Shown here one piece after another: positions 47,430-56,435 of a stretch of DNA of 64,000 nt; positions within the stretch are counted from its first letter, which is position 1, and each line of letters starts with the position of its first letter. The position numbers and the translations under genes are program-made. Source of the DNA: Luteimonas sp. MC1750 (lineage in GTDB: Bacteria; Pseudomonadota; Gammaproteobacteria; Xanthomonadales; Xanthomonadaceae); contig NZ_CP067113.1 in assembly GCF_016615955.1 (NCBI RefSeq), forward strand, positions 124,001 to 188,000, written 5' to 3'. Below the pieces are notes generated by a model. The model made no database searches and was not told the DNA's origin. It saw nothing but the letters and a program-made list of their open reading frames with translations.

Positions 47430-47593
47430 TGACACGTTTCTCCCCGTGCCGCGCGCTGCCAGCGAAACGCCGGCGGCGGCTATTGTCGCAGCGTTGACAC
47501 CCGCAGATCGAGGCGGAGAGGCATGCGGTGGACGAAGTGTCAGGAAGTCCGCTTCGGGTCGATAGCTGTCCTACCGACCTTCAGTACCGGTGC

Positions 47594-47622
47594 CTTTCTC
47601 GCTTGGTGCCTCAGCGAGAAAG
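47594..47622 (-). terminator. hairpin overlapping the hydrolase stop codon
   Basis: A perfect 10-base stem ctttctcgct/agcgagaaag with a 9-base loop spans the TGA of the minus-strand hydrolase gene. No T-run follows, so it may act as a 3'-end stabiliser rather than an intrinsic terminator. The 180 bases between this gene and the monooxygenase start hold no other supported feature. Confidence 0.45.
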
Positions 47623-48690
47623 CTCCCGCAGCAGGTCCTGGTGGAACCGCCCGGGGTCCTGGATATGCGGCGAATGCCCGAGGTCTTCGTATTCGACCAG
47701 CACGGCTCCCGGAATCGCCTCGGCCGTCCGGCGCCCCAGCGCCCGATAGTCGCCAAGCCTGGCCTGCACCTCCGGCGGTGCCGCTCCCTTGCCGAGCGCA
47801 GTCCGGTCGTGGACACCGATGAACAACGTGGTCGGAACACGCAGCAGGGGCAGTTCGTACACCACCGGTTGCCACATCAGCATGTCGAAGGTCAGCGCCT
47901 GGTGCCACGCCACGACCTCGCGGCCCGGGCCCGCATACATGCCGGCCTGCATCCTCGCCCAGCGCTCGAACTCCGGACGCCACTGTCCTGCGTAGTACAC
48001 GGCGACCTGGTAGTCGCGAATGCTGTCGTAGGTGGTGCGGAGTTCCGATGCGTAGACCTGTTCCACTGGCTGGTAGGGCACGCCCTTTGCCTTCCAGTCT
48101 TCCAGCCCGATGGGGCCCACGAGGGCAAGGTGCTCGACGGCTTCCGGATACATCAGCGCGTAGCGCATCGCCAACATCCCGCCCATGGAATGTCCGACAA
48201 CGACGCTGCGCTCGATCCCGAGGGAGGCCAGTAGGCCGTGCGTGTTGTGTGCAAGGCCGGCGAGCGCGTACTGGTAGCCCTCGGGCTTGCTGGACTTGCA
48301 GAAGCCCACCTGGTCGGGCGCGATCACGCGGTAGCCGGCGTCGGAAAGCGCGGTGATGGTGCGCTCCCATGTGGCGGCACAGAAGTTCTTGCCGTGCAGC
48401 AGCAGCGCTGTACGGCCGTTCGCCACGCCGGTTGCCGGCACATCGAGGTAGCTCATCTCGACCTGCCGGCGCTGCGAATCGAACGCGTGCGTGCGGATCG
48501 GGTGCGGATACTCGAAGCCTTCGAGTCGCGGGCCGTAGACGACGCCACCGTCCTCCGATGCGGCCGCCATGCCGGCCATGCCGAGCAGGCCGGCGAACAG
48601 GATGGCAGCACAGCCCAACCGGGACGCACGGGCACGGCCAGCTCGAGGACGGGCACCAGCGCCGGCGGTGATGCGGACGCGCCGCTTCAC
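47611..48690 (-). CDS. exported alpha/beta hydrolase
   Basis: 359 residues from the GTG at 48690, overlapping the previous stop (GTGA). A long basic N-terminus is followed by a hydrophobic signal (LGCAAILFAGLLGMAGMAAA), so the protein is probably secreted to the periplasm. Hydrolase elements: LLLHGKNFCAATWE oxyanion region, VVVGHSMGGMLAMR nucleophile elbow, IGVHDRTA acid and DLGHSPH histidine. Substrate unknown. It forms an operon with the Gfo/Idh gene. Confidence 0.85.
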   Translation of the reverse strand: MKRRVRITAGAGARPRAGRARASRLGCAAILFAGLLGMAGMAAASEDGGVVYGPRLEGFEYPHPIRTHAFDSQRRQVEMSYLDVPATGVANGRTALLLHGKNFCAATWERTITALSDAGYRVIAPDQVGFCKSSKPEGYQYALAGLAHNTHGLLASLGIERSVVVGHSMGGMLAMRYALMYPEAVEHLALVGPIGLEDWKAKGVPYQPVEQVYASELRTTYDSIRDYQVAVYYAGQWRPEFERWARMQAGMYAGPGREVVAWHQALTFDMLMWQPVVYELPLLRVPTTLFIGVHDRTALGKGAAPPEVQARLGDYRALGRRTAEAIPGAVLVEYEDLGHSPHIQDPGRFHQDLLRELSR

Positions 48691-49790
48691 TGCGGGTCTC
48701 GCGGACAAGACGCGGCCGAGCGCTCGATCGCCTCCAGCACTTCATGCAGACCGACCGCATCGCCGAACCCCGGCGCAAGGCGCGTGCCCTCCCGGATGTC
48801 GCGCGCCACCAGGGCATACATGCGTGCGACGTTGCGCGCCATCGGCGCGTCCGGCCAGTCTGCGTAGGCCTCTGCGGGCGGCATGAGTTCGCCGAATTCC
48901 GTCGAATCACCCCGGCCGCCGCGGATCGCCAGCTGCACCAGCTGTGCATGCCCGGACGCACCGGTCACCTGGATGTCGCCTTCCGTGCCGTTGATCTCCC
49001 ACAGCAGGTTGGTGTCGGCGGCGCGCGACATGCCGCCGCGGTAATGGATCGAGAACGCGGCGCCGCTCTCCAGCGCGCCGTGCACGAGCACCTGGTCGGG
49101 CGTGGTCCTGTTGATGGTCTCGCCGGTATCGGTGATGTGCGTCCGGGTGCGACGGTTGATCAGCCGCGCCGACAGGCTCGCGAAGCCACCCAGCACGTCG
49201 AAGAAACCGGCCAGCGTATGGCCGAGCGGAATGCTGAGCAGGGTCGCGCCGTTGCGCACGTCGTCGAGATAGGCGTGCGCGGCATCGGTCTGTCCGCCCC
49301 ACTGGCCGCCGCTGCCGACCAGTGTTGTCGACAGCACCTCGCCGACGTAGCCGTCGGCGATCAGCCGGCGCAGGTGCTCGATCTCGGGTGCGACGCGCAT
49401 CTGGGTGCCGACCGCGGCGACGACGCCGCGCGCCTCGGCCAGCGCGGCCAGTTCGCGCGCCTCTGCCAGCCCATTGCCCAGCGGCCATTCGCAGTAGACG
49501 TGCTTGCCGGCGTTCAAGGCCGCGGTGACCAGGGCGTGGTGGTGCGGCACCTTGACGGTGACGACCACCAGGTCGACCTCGGGCGAGTCCACCAGCGCCT
49601 GCGCGTTCTCGAAGGCATGCGGCAGGCCAAACGCTTCCGCGGCACGTTGCGCGCTGGCAAGGCTGGTGTTGGCGACGCCGATCACCTCGTAGTCGTCGGC
49701 CAGCGCCGCCAGGGCCGGCATGTGGGCCATCGCCGCCCAGTGGATGCCGGGGTTGAGGCCGATGATGCCGACGCGGATGCGCGTGTGCAT
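48687..49790 (-). CDS. Gfo/Idh/MocA family oxidoreductase
   Basis: 367 residues from the ATG at 49790. Rossmann N-terminus VGIIGLNPGIHWAAMAH, then EVDLVVVTVKVPHHHALVTAAL (split) and the family motif KHVYCEWPLG (EKP-like; here the Pro follows EW rather than EK). The C-terminal domain is a GFO_IDH beta-sheet. It oxidises or reduces a sugar-like or small cyclic substrate with NAD(P). Replacement of the usual catalytic lysine by Trp in the motif, as in galactose dehydrogenase-like (Gal80) branches, leaves the activity uncertain. Confidence 0.85.
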   Translation of the reverse strand: MHTRIRVGIIGLNPGIHWAAMAHMPALAALADDYEVIGVANTSLASAQRAAEAFGLPHAFENAQALVDSPEVDLVVVTVKVPHHHALVTAALNAGKHVYCEWPLGNGLAEARELAALAEARGVVAAVGTQMRVAPEIEHLRRLIADGYVGEVLSTTLVGSGGQWGGQTDAAHAYLDDVRNGATLLSIPLGHTLAGFFDVLGGFASLSARLINRRTRTHITDTGETINRTTPDQVLVHGALESGAAFSIHYRGGMSRAADTNLLWEINGTEGDIQVTGASGHAQLVQLAIRGGRGDSTEFGELMPPAEAYADWPDAPMARNVARMYALVARDIREGTRLAPGFGDAVGLHEVLEAIERSAASCPRDPQ

Positions 49791-49822
49791 GGTGTGCTCC
49801 TGCTGGTGGTCGCCGCGTGCGC

Positions 49823-50560
49823 TCAGTTCAATCCGCAGCACTTCTTGTATTTCTTCCCGCTGCCGCAGGGACATGCGTCGTTGCGCGCCGGCGACGCGTC
49901 GCGGCGGATCGGCGTGCGCGGGGTCAGCGCCTCCACGCGGTGGTGGTTGAGGTCGGCCATCATTGCGGGGATCCCGATCACGATGCCCAGCCGCTCGCGG
50001 TAATCGACCGGGGCCGCTTCGGCGGTGGGGTCCTCGGGGTCGATCACCTCGCCGCTGGCGAGCCGGTCGAGGGCGTCGAAGATCTCCTCGATCCAGTCGT
50101 GCGCGTCCAGCCACGCATCCCACTCGGCCTCGCGCAGCATCACCGCGGAGAAGAAGCCCTGGGCCCAGTCCGCGCCGACGTCGAGCTCGTCCTCGTGCAG
50201 CGCCTCCTCGCCGGTCAGCTCGGGATCTTCCGGCAGCCACATCAGTGGCGCGAGGTGGTCCGGCAGGTCGCTGTCGTCGTGGCGCACGCGCGCGGTGCAC
50301 ATGTTCAGGTGACCCTGCAGCAGGCGCTCGACGTCACCGGCCTCGTCCGCGCCGTCCCAGCGCGGCGGCTTGCCGCCCCAGACCACCGGCTGCCACTCCT
50401 CGGGCGGCACGGGCGACGGCGAAACCGCCAGCGCGGTCAGGAAGCCGTCCAGCGCCTCCAGGTTGAAGCCCTTGAACGGCACCGCGCGGCGGTCGAGCAG
50501 GTCGGCCAGGCGTTCGATGTCGGCTTCGTCGAGGTAGGGCGGGGCGGGCTGTCGGGACAT
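49823..50560 (-). CDS. UPF0149/YecA-like protein with C-terminal SEC-C zinc motif
   Basis: 245 residues from the ATG at 50560. The N-terminal part (about 15-210) matches the YecA/UPF0149 helical family: [18 protein letters not shown], then [10 protein letters not shown] and WDAWLD. It ends with a SEC-C metal-binding motif [14 protein letters not shown], as at the SecA C-terminus. A ribosome- or SecB-associated role is possible from this motif but unproven. It is 32 bases upstream of the Gfo/Idh start and divergent from oleB. Confidence 0.85.
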   Translation of the reverse strand: MSRQPAPPYLDEADIERLADLLDRRAVPFKGFNLEALDGFLTALAVSPSPVPPEEWQPVVWGGKPPRWDGADEAGDVERLLQGHLNMCTARVRHDDSDLPDHLAPLMWLPEDPELTGEEALHEDELDVGADWAQGFFSAVMLREAEWDAWLDAHDWIEEIFDALDRLASGEVIDPEDPTAEAAPVDYRERLGIVIGIPAMMADLNHHRVEALTPRTPIRRDASPARNDACPCGSGKKYKKCCGLN

Positions 50561-50682
50561 GGGTCCTGCGGGGGCGGGGGGAGGTGGGTGCATGGTAGTC
50601 GCGCGGCGCGGCGCCGGGGCGTGGCGGGTTCGCGCGGGCGGGCGGCCTACAATGGCGGCCGTCCGTCCGCCAGGCCTCCGTG

Positions 50683-51621
50683 ATGCAGTTTCCGGGCTAT
50701 CCCGCCAATCCCCAGCGTTTCCAGGTCCGCCCCGGCATCTCGATGAGCTACCTCGACGAGGGCCCGCGCGACGGCGAGGTCGTGGTGATGCTCCACGGCA
50801 ACCCGTCGTGGAGCTATTACTGGCGCACCCTGGTCGCGGGGCTGTCGGATCCGGCATCCGGCAAGGGCTACCGCTGCATCGTGCCCGACCACGTCGGCAT
50901 GGGGCTGTCGGACAAGCCGGATGACGGCGCCGATGCACTCCCGCGCTACGACTACACCCTGCAGTCGCGGGTCGAGGATCTCTCGGCGCTGCTGGAACAC
51001 CTCGGCATCGACGGCCCGGTCACCTTGGCCGTGCACGACTGGGGCGGAATGATCGGCTTTGGCTGGGCGCTGTCGCACCAGACGCAGGTGCAGCGGCTGG
51101 TGATCCTCAACACCGCCGCCTTCCCGATGCCCGGGGCCAAGGACATGCCCTGGCAGATCGCGCTGGGCCGCGACTACACCGTGGGCGAGCTGGTGATCCG
51201 CGGTTTCAACGCCTTCTCGTCCGGCGCCTCGTGGCTGGGCGTACAGCGACGGATGCCGGCAGAAGTGCGCCGCGCCTACGTCGCGCCCTACGACAGCTGG
51301 AAGAACCGCATCTCGACCATCCGCTTCATGCAGGACATCCCGCTGTCGCCCAGGGACCGCGCCTGGCCGCTGCTGGAGGAATCCGGCCGGCGGCTGCACG
51401 AGTACGCCGGCCTGCCGGTGTTCATCGGCTGGGGGCTGAAGGATTTCGTCTTCGACCGCCATTTCCTGGAACGCTTCCAGGCGGAGCTGCCGCGCGCGGA
51501 GGTAATGGCCTTCGACGACGCCGGGCACTACGTGCTCGAAGACAAACACGAGGTGCTGGTGCCGGCGATCCGCGCGTTCCTGGACCGCCATCCGCTCCCG
51601 CCCCTGCAGGAGCAGCTATAG
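50683..51621 (+). CDS. oleB: OleB, beta-lactone decarboxylase
   Basis: 312 residues from the ATG at 50683 (a GTG at 50680 is an alternative). Haloalkane-dehalogenase-like alpha/beta hydrolase: [10 protein letters not shown], nucleophile Asp119 in AVHDWGGM instead of serine, and His282 in [10 protein letters not shown]. OleB converts the beta-lactone made by OleC to a cis-olefin and CO2. The company of oleA, oleC and oleD makes this much more likely than a dehalogenase. Its last codons and stop lie inside a hairpin repeat. Confidence 0.93.
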   Translation: MQFPGYPANPQRFQVRPGISMSYLDEGPRDGEVVVMLHGNPSWSYYWRTLVAGLSDPASGKGYRCIVPDHVGMGLSDKPDDGADALPRYDYTLQSRVEDLSALLEHLGIDGPVTLAVHDWGGMIGFGWALSHQTQVQRLVILNTAAFPMPGAKDMPWQIALGRDYTVGELVIRGFNAFSSGASWLGVQRRMPAEVRRAYVAPYDSWKNRISTIRFMQDIPLSPRDRAWPLLEESGRRLHEYAGLPVFIGWGLKDFVFDRHFLERFQAELPRAEVMAFDDAGHYVLEDKHEVLVPAIRAFLDRHPLPPLQEQL

Positions 51622-51707
51622 CTGCGATTGAGACGCCGCGGATCGCAGCTGTAGCTGCTCCTACAGGGTGGCGTGCCGCGGATCGCAGCTGCAGCGGCTC
51701 CTACAGG
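51604..51707. repeat. three-copy cluster of the intergenic hairpin repeat
   Basis: Copies at 51604-51629, 51641-51667 (inverted to the first) and 51681-51707 (same direction as the second; gatcgcagctgcagcggctc). The oleB stop codon TAG at 51619-51621 is inside the first copy. The cluster lies between convergent oleB and the YkgJ-like gene. Confidence 0.8.
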
Positions 51708-51720
51708 TTCCGGCCGGCCG

Positions 51721-52143
51721 CTAGGCGGCAATGGGTGGGGTGTCGTCGTCGTTCGGGGCGCTGTGGCCGTCGCGGTCGTTGGCCGCGGCGTCGCGCCAGA
51801 TCCAGTCCGCCGGGCCCAGCGCCGGCAGGCCGTGGGCCGCGCGGGCGGTGTCGCACTGGCGGCTCGGCGCGCCGAACTCCCACGAGGCCGGCACGTCGCG
51901 GCAGGCCTGCGGGCGCACCGGGTGGATGCTGCAGCGGGAGCGGCGGCCGATGTCGGCATCCAGCGCGACGCAGCGCGGGCTCGAGCCGCCCGCGGTGCCG
52001 CGCATGGCGATCTCGTGGCTGCGCAGCGGAACGGTCAGCGCCGGCGGCACCTGCCCGCCCAGCGCAGGATCGGCCTCGGACCAGTGGAAGCTCACGCGGA
52101 AGTGGGCGCAGCAGGCACCGCAGCTCAGGCAGGGGTGGGGCAT
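51721..52143 (-). CDS. YkgJ-family cysteine cluster protein
   Basis: 140 residues from the ATG at 52143. CxxCGACC (CLSCGACCAHF) near the N-terminus, then CVALD and CSIHPVRPQACRDV, the metal-binding cysteine pattern of the YkgJ/UPF0153 family, thought to bind zinc or an Fe-S cluster. Function unknown. It lies 70 bases downstream of tenA on the minus strand, between oleB and oleC. Confidence 0.85.
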   Translation of the reverse strand: MPHPCLSCGACCAHFRVSFHWSEADPALGGQVPPALTVPLRSHEIAMRGTAGGSSPRCVALDADIGRRSRCSIHPVRPQACRDVPASWEFGAPSRQCDTARAAHGLPALGPADWIWRDAAANDRDGHSAPNDDDTPPIAA

Positions 52144-52213
52144 CGGCGGGGCCGGTGGGAACAGGGCGGAAGTTTTCCGCCAGCGGCCCCCGCGCGCAAG
52201 GGGTGCGGCGCTG

Positions 52214-52879
52214 TCAGCCCGCGGCGTCCAGCCCCTGCTGCCAGAAGTCCGCCTCCAGCCGCGACGCCGTGCGGAAGATGCCGACCAGCTCCGGGAAGCG
52301 CGCTTCGCTGGCATAGCGGCGGGCCAGGTCGTCCAGCCAGGCCTGGCCGGCCGCGCCGGCCTGCTGGAAGGCGTCGCCCGCGTATTCGGCGATCCAGTCG
52401 CGGTAGGGATGGTCGGCCGGGATCGCCTCGATGCCGTCGGGCACCAGCCGGCGGCCGATCTCGGCATAGCCCAGGGTGCAGGGGATCAGCGCCACCTGCA
52501 GGTCGAGCAGGTCGCCCGACATGCCCACGTCCAGCACGTAGCGGGTGTAGGCCACCGTGGCCTGCTGCTCCGCGGTCGCCTCGACGTCGGCGGCCGACAG
52601 GCCCCAGCGTTCGCATACGCGCAGGTGCAGGCCCATCTCGTCGAGGATCGCCGCCAGCCCGCCGCGGGCGGCCTGCATGTCGGCCAGGGTGCGGCTCTTG
52701 TACGCGGCCAGCGCATGCGCACGCGCGAACTGGATCAGGAACAGGTAGTCCTGCACCAGGTAGTTGCGGAACGCCGCCTGCGGCAGGCGGCCGTCGCCCA
52801 GGCCGCGGACGAAGGCGTGGTCGACGTAGGCGTTCCAGTCGTCGGCGGCGGCGGATTTCAGGCGCTCGAACAGCGACAT
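52214..52879 (-). CDS. tenA: TenA family protein (aminopyrimidine aminohydrolase/thiaminase II-like)
   Basis: 221 residues. A helical TenA fold with NYLVQDYLFLIQFARAHALA (split) near 45-65 and the catalytic cysteine in IPCTLGYAEIG near 145. The C-terminal glutamate region is EADFWQQGL. It salvages degraded thiamine pyrimidine to hydroxymethylpyrimidine. No other thiamine gene is nearby. It lies on the strand opposite to oleB and oleC. Confidence 0.9.
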   Translation of the reverse strand: MSLFERLKSAAADDWNAYVDHAFVRGLGDGRLPQAAFRNYLVQDYLFLIQFARAHALAAYKSRTLADMQAARGGLAAILDEMGLHLRVCERWGLSAADVEATAEQQATVAYTRYVLDVGMSGDLLDLQVALIPCTLGYAEIGRRLVPDGIEAIPADHPYRDWIAEYAGDAFQQAGAAGQAWLDDLARRYASEARFPELVGIFRTASRLEADFWQQGLDAAG

Positions 52880-53006
52880 GGCGGCACTCGGTGGACGCGG
52901 CGGCGCCGCAGGGGCCGGGGATTGTCGGCCATCGCGGCGGCCGGGGCCACGGCAGGCGCCACGGCAGGCGCATGAACCCGCGACGCCCAGCGGCGATAAT
53001 CCCGGC

Positions 53007-54701
53007 ATGACCGATGCCTGCAACATCGCCGCGGCCCTGCCGCGCATGGCCGCCGAGGCGCCCGACCGGATCGCCATGCGCTGCCCCGGGCGCGACGGAC
53101 GCTACGACGTGGCGCTGAGCTATGGCGAACTCGACCGCCGCAGCGATGCCATCGCCGCCGGCCTGGCCGGTCGCGGCATCGCGCGCGGCAGCCGCGTGGT
53201 GGTGATGGTGCGGCCGACGCCGGCGTTCTTCCTGCTGATGTTCGCGCTGTTCAAGGCCGGCGCGGTGCCGGTGCTGGTCGATCCGGGCATCGACCGGCGC
53301 GCGCTGAAGCAATGCCTGGACGAGGCCGAGCCCCAGGCCTTCATCGGCGTGCCGCTGGCGATGTTCGCGCGCACGCTGCTGGGTTGGGCGAAGGCGGCCA
53401 GGCTGCGCATCACCACCGGGCGCCGCGCGCTGTTCGCCGACGGCACGCTGGAGCAGGTGGAACGCGCGGGCCACGGCGCCGGGCCGCAGCTCACCGCGAC
53501 CGCGGCCGACGACGTCGCCGGGATCCTGTTCACCAGCGGCTCCACCGGCGTACCCAAGGGCGTGGTCTATCGCCATCGCCATTTCGTCGCCCAGGTGGAC
53601 ATGCTGCGCGCGGCCTTCGGCATCGCCGCCGGCGGCGTCGACCTGCCGACCTTCCCGCCGTTCGCGCTGTTCGATCCGGCGCTTGGCCTGACCTCGATCA
53701 TCCCGGACATGGACCCCACGCGTCCGGCACAGGCCGATCCGCGGAAGCTGCACGCCGCGATCGAGCGCTTCGGCGTGACCCAGCTGTTCGGCTCGCCGGC
53801 GCTGATGCGCGTGCTGGCCGACCACGGGCAGCCGCTGCCGACGGTGACGCGCGTGACCTCGGCCGGTGCACCGGTGCCCGCCGCGGTGGTCGCGAAGATG
53901 CGCACGCTGCTGCCCGACGACGCGCAGCTCTGGACGCCGTATGGCGCCACCGAATGCCTGCCGGTGGCGGTGATCGAAGGCCGCGAGCTGGTCACCCTGC
54001 GCGCGCGCACCGAAGCCGGGGCCGGCACCTGCGTCGGCCGGCCGGTGCCGCCCAACGAGGTCCGGATCATCCGCATCACCGACGAGGCGATCACGGAGTG
54101 GTTGGACGCGCTCCTGGTGAAGCCGGGGCAGGTGGGCGAGATCACCGTGGCCGGTCCCAGCGCGACCGACAGCTACTTCCGCCGCGACGCGCAGACGCGG
54201 CTGGCCAAGATCCGCGAGCGGGTCGCGGTGGATCCGGGTGGCGGGAGTGGTGCGGGCGAGCGCATCGTCCACCGCATGGGCGACCTCGGCTGGTTCGACG
54301 CGGAAGGCCGGCTGTGGTTCTGCGGCCGCAAGTCGCACCGCGTGGTGACCGCGGCGGGCACGCTGTGCACCGAGCAGGTGGAGCCGGTGTTCGACACCCA
54401 CCCCGACGTCCGCCGCACCGCCCTGGTCGGCATCGGCGAGCGTGGCGCGCAACGGCCATTGCTCTGCGTCGAGCTGAAGCCCGGGATCGCCAAGGCCGAA
54501 CGGGCGCGGATCGCCGACGAACTGCGCCACATCGGCGAAGGCTTCGTGCATACCGCAGCCGTCGACAGCTTCGCCTTCCATCCCGCGTTTCCGGTCGACA
54601 TCCGCCACAATGCGAAGATCGGCCGCGAGAAGCTGGCCGTCTGGGCCGCGCGCGAACGGCGCGCCGGCAGGGCATTCGAACCGGCCCGGGTGCCGGTCTG
54701 A
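53007..54701 (+). CDS. oleC: OleC, beta-lactone synthetase (AMP-binding family)
   Basis: 564 residues from the ATG at 53007. ANL-superfamily adenylating enzyme: P-loop [23 protein letters not shown] (A5) and [22 protein letters not shown] (A7/A8, split). OleC turns the beta-hydroxy acid from OleD into a cis-beta-lactone using ATP. The C-terminal NAKIGREKL lysine is present. The fixed order with oleD 16 bases downstream supports the assignment over a general acyl-CoA ligase. Confidence 0.93.
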   Translation: MTDACNIAAALPRMAAEAPDRIAMRCPGRDGRYDVALSYGELDRRSDAIAAGLAGRGIARGSRVVVMVRPTPAFFLLMFALFKAGAVPVLVDPGIDRRALKQCLDEAEPQAFIGVPLAMFARTLLGWAKAARLRITTGRRALFADGTLEQVERAGHGAGPQLTATAADDVAGILFTSGSTGVPKGVVYRHRHFVAQVDMLRAAFGIAAGGVDLPTFPPFALFDPALGLTSIIPDMDPTRPAQADPRKLHAAIERFGVTQLFGSPALMRVLADHGQPLPTVTRVTSAGAPVPAAVVAKMRTLLPDDAQLWTPYGATECLPVAVIEGRELVTLRARTEAGAGTCVGRPVPPNEVRIIRITDEAITEWLDALLVKPGQVGEITVAGPSATDSYFRRDAQTRLAKIRERVAVDPGGGSGAGERIVHRMGDLGWFDAEGRLWFCGRKSHRVVTAAGTLCTEQVEPVFDTHPDVRRTALVGIGERGAQRPLLCVELKPGIAKAERARIADELRHIGEGFVHTAAVDSFAFHPAFPVDIRHNAKIGREKLAVWAARERRAGRAFEPARVPV

Positions 54702-54717
54702 CGCAGCGAGGGGCGAA

Positions 54718-55722
54718 GTGCGGGTACTGGTCACCGGTGGCGGCGGGTTCCTGGGGCAGGCGCTGTGCCGCGGCCTGGTCGAACGCGGCCACGCGGTCTC
54801 GAGCTTCAACCGTGGGCACTATCCGCAGCTCGACGCGATCGGCGTGCGCCAGCTGCGCGGCGACCTGGCCGACCGCGACGCGGTGATCGCCGCCTGCGCC
54901 GGCATGGACGCGGTGCTGCACAACGCCGCCAAGGCCGGCGCCTGGGGCAGCTACGACAGCTACCACCGCGCCAACGTCATGGGCACCGGCAACGTGCTGG
55001 CCGGCTGCCGCGAGCACTTCGTGCCGAAGCTGGTGTACACCTCCACGCCCAGCGTGACGCATCGCGCCACCCATCCGGTCGAGGGCGGCACGGCCGACGC
55101 CGTGCCCTACGGCGAGGATCTCAAGGCGCCGTACGCGGCGACCAAGCTGATCGCCGAGAAGATCGTGCTGGCGGCCAACGACGCCACCCTGGCGACGATC
55201 GCCCTGCGCCCGCGGCTGATCTGGGGACCGGGCGACAACCAGCTGGTGCCGCGCCTGGCCGAGCGCGCGCGTGCCGGGCGCCTGCGCTTCGTCGGCGACG
55301 GGCTCAACCGCATCGACACCACCTACATCGACAACGCGGCGCAGGCGCACTTCGATGCGCTGCAACATCTGGACATCGGCGCCGCCTGCGCCGGCCGCGC
55401 CTACTTCATCAGCAACGGCGAGCCGATGGCGGTTCGCGACATCGTCAACGGCCTGCTGCGGGCGGTGGGTGCGCCCGAGGTCACCGCCACGGTGCCGTTC
55501 CCGGTGGCCTATGCGATCGGCGCGGCCTGCGAGACGGCCTGGCCGCTGCTGCGGCTGCGCTCGGAGCCGCCGCTGACCCGCTTCCTGGCCGAACAGCTCA
55601 GCACCACGCACTGGTACGACATGGGGCCGGCGACGCGCGATTTCGGCTATGTGCCGCGGGTGTCGATCGCCGAGGGGTTGCAGCGCCTGGCGGCGTCACG
55701 GGCCGGTGCCGGCACGGCCTGA
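54718..55722 (+). CDS. oleD: OleD, NADPH-dependent 2-alkyl-3-ketoalkanoate reductase
   Basis: 334 residues from the GTG at 54718. Extended SDR with [26 protein letters not shown], Tyr/Lys catalytic pair in [10 protein letters not shown] and [11 protein letters not shown]. It reduces the OleA product to the beta-hydroxy acid for OleC. It resembles 3-beta-hydroxysteroid dehydrogenases, but the cluster position decides for OleD. gaggggcg just before GTG is the likely ribosome site. Confidence 0.93.
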   Translation: MRVLVTGGGGFLGQALCRGLVERGHAVSSFNRGHYPQLDAIGVRQLRGDLADRDAVIAACAGMDAVLHNAAKAGAWGSYDSYHRANVMGTGNVLAGCREHFVPKLVYTSTPSVTHRATHPVEGGTADAVPYGEDLKAPYAATKLIAEKIVLAANDATLATIALRPRLIWGPGDNQLVPRLAERARAGRLRFVGDGLNRIDTTYIDNAAQAHFDALQHLDIGAACAGRAYFISNGEPMAVRDIVNGLLRAVGAPEVTATVPFPVAYAIGAACETAWPLLRLRSEPPLTRFLAEQLSTTHWYDMGPATRDFGYVPRVSIAEGLQRLAASRAGAGTA

Positions 55723-55775
55723 GGACCAGACAGCCATCGCGCTGGGCGCCCCGGGCGGGCCGCTACAATGCGGCC

Positions 55776-56435
55776 ATGGCCTCTTCCCCCTTTCCCCTGT
55801 CCGGCTTGAAGCCGCTGGCCGGCCGCGCGCTGGAGATGGCGCTCAACCGCGCGCTCGCCCTGGATGACGACACCCGCCAGGCGCTGTCGCGGCTGGACGG
55901 ACGGCGTGTCGCGCTGCACCTGGCCGCGCCGCCGCTGGCGATGTCGATCCGCGTGGACGGCGAGGCCCTCCGCGTCGGACCGGCCGACGATGCCGCCGAG
56001 CCCGACCTGTCGGTGCGCACCACGCTGGGCGGCCTGCTGGGCCAGCTGCGCGGGATGCTCGCGGCCGGCGACGACTCGCACGCGACGCCCAGCGGACGCC
56101 TGCGCATCGAAGGCGACGCGGAGCTCGCGCGCGCGCTGCAGCGCCTGGCGCAGCGCTTCGATCCCGACTGGCAGCGGCCATTCGTCGCCGCCTTCGGCGA
56201 CATCGTGGGCGTGCAGGTCGCCAGCGCCCTGGCCTCCGCGCTGAAGGGTGCGCGGCGCGCGGGCAGCGGACTGGCCGCCACCGCCGCCGAATACGTGGTG
56301 GAGGAGTCGCGTGACGTGGTCGGGCGCCTCGAGCTCGAGGCCTTCCACGACGACGTCGACGTGTTGCGCGACGACGTCGAACGCATGGCCGCGCGCGTCG
56401 CGCGGCTGGCCGCAGTCGCCGGGGGCGCGCGGTGA
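55776..56435 (+). CDS. ubiJ: ubiquinone biosynthesis accessory factor UbiJ (SCP2 domain)
   Basis: 219 residues. An N-terminal SCP2 lipid-binding domain (about 12-115, with [17 protein letters not shown] and [18 protein letters not shown], split) and a C-terminal coiled-coil segment ([15 protein letters not shown]). UbiJ binds ubiquinone intermediates with UbiK in the cytosolic Ubi metabolon. Its stop overlaps the GTG start of ubiB, the usual partner. Confidence 0.88.
   Translation: MASSPFPLSGLKPLAGRALEMALNRALALDDDTRQALSRLDGRRVALHLAAPPLAMSIRVDGEALRVGPADDAAEPDLSVRTTLGGLLGQLRGMLAAGDDSHATPSGRLRIEGDAELARALQRLAQRFDPDWQRPFVAAFGDIVGVQVASALASALKGARRAGSGLAATAAEYVVEESRDVVGRLELEAFHDDVDVLRDDVERMAARVARLAAVAGGAR

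Noticed and set aside
47500..47590. Short peptide reading KVGRTAIDPKRTS at the hydrolase 3' side
   Set aside because: It is only the out-of-frame continuation past the hydrolase gene end, and no start or ribosome site supports it.
50683..51621. Haloalkane dehalogenase
   Set aside because: The fold matches, but the oleA, oleC and oleD neighbours and the sequence pattern identify it as OleB.
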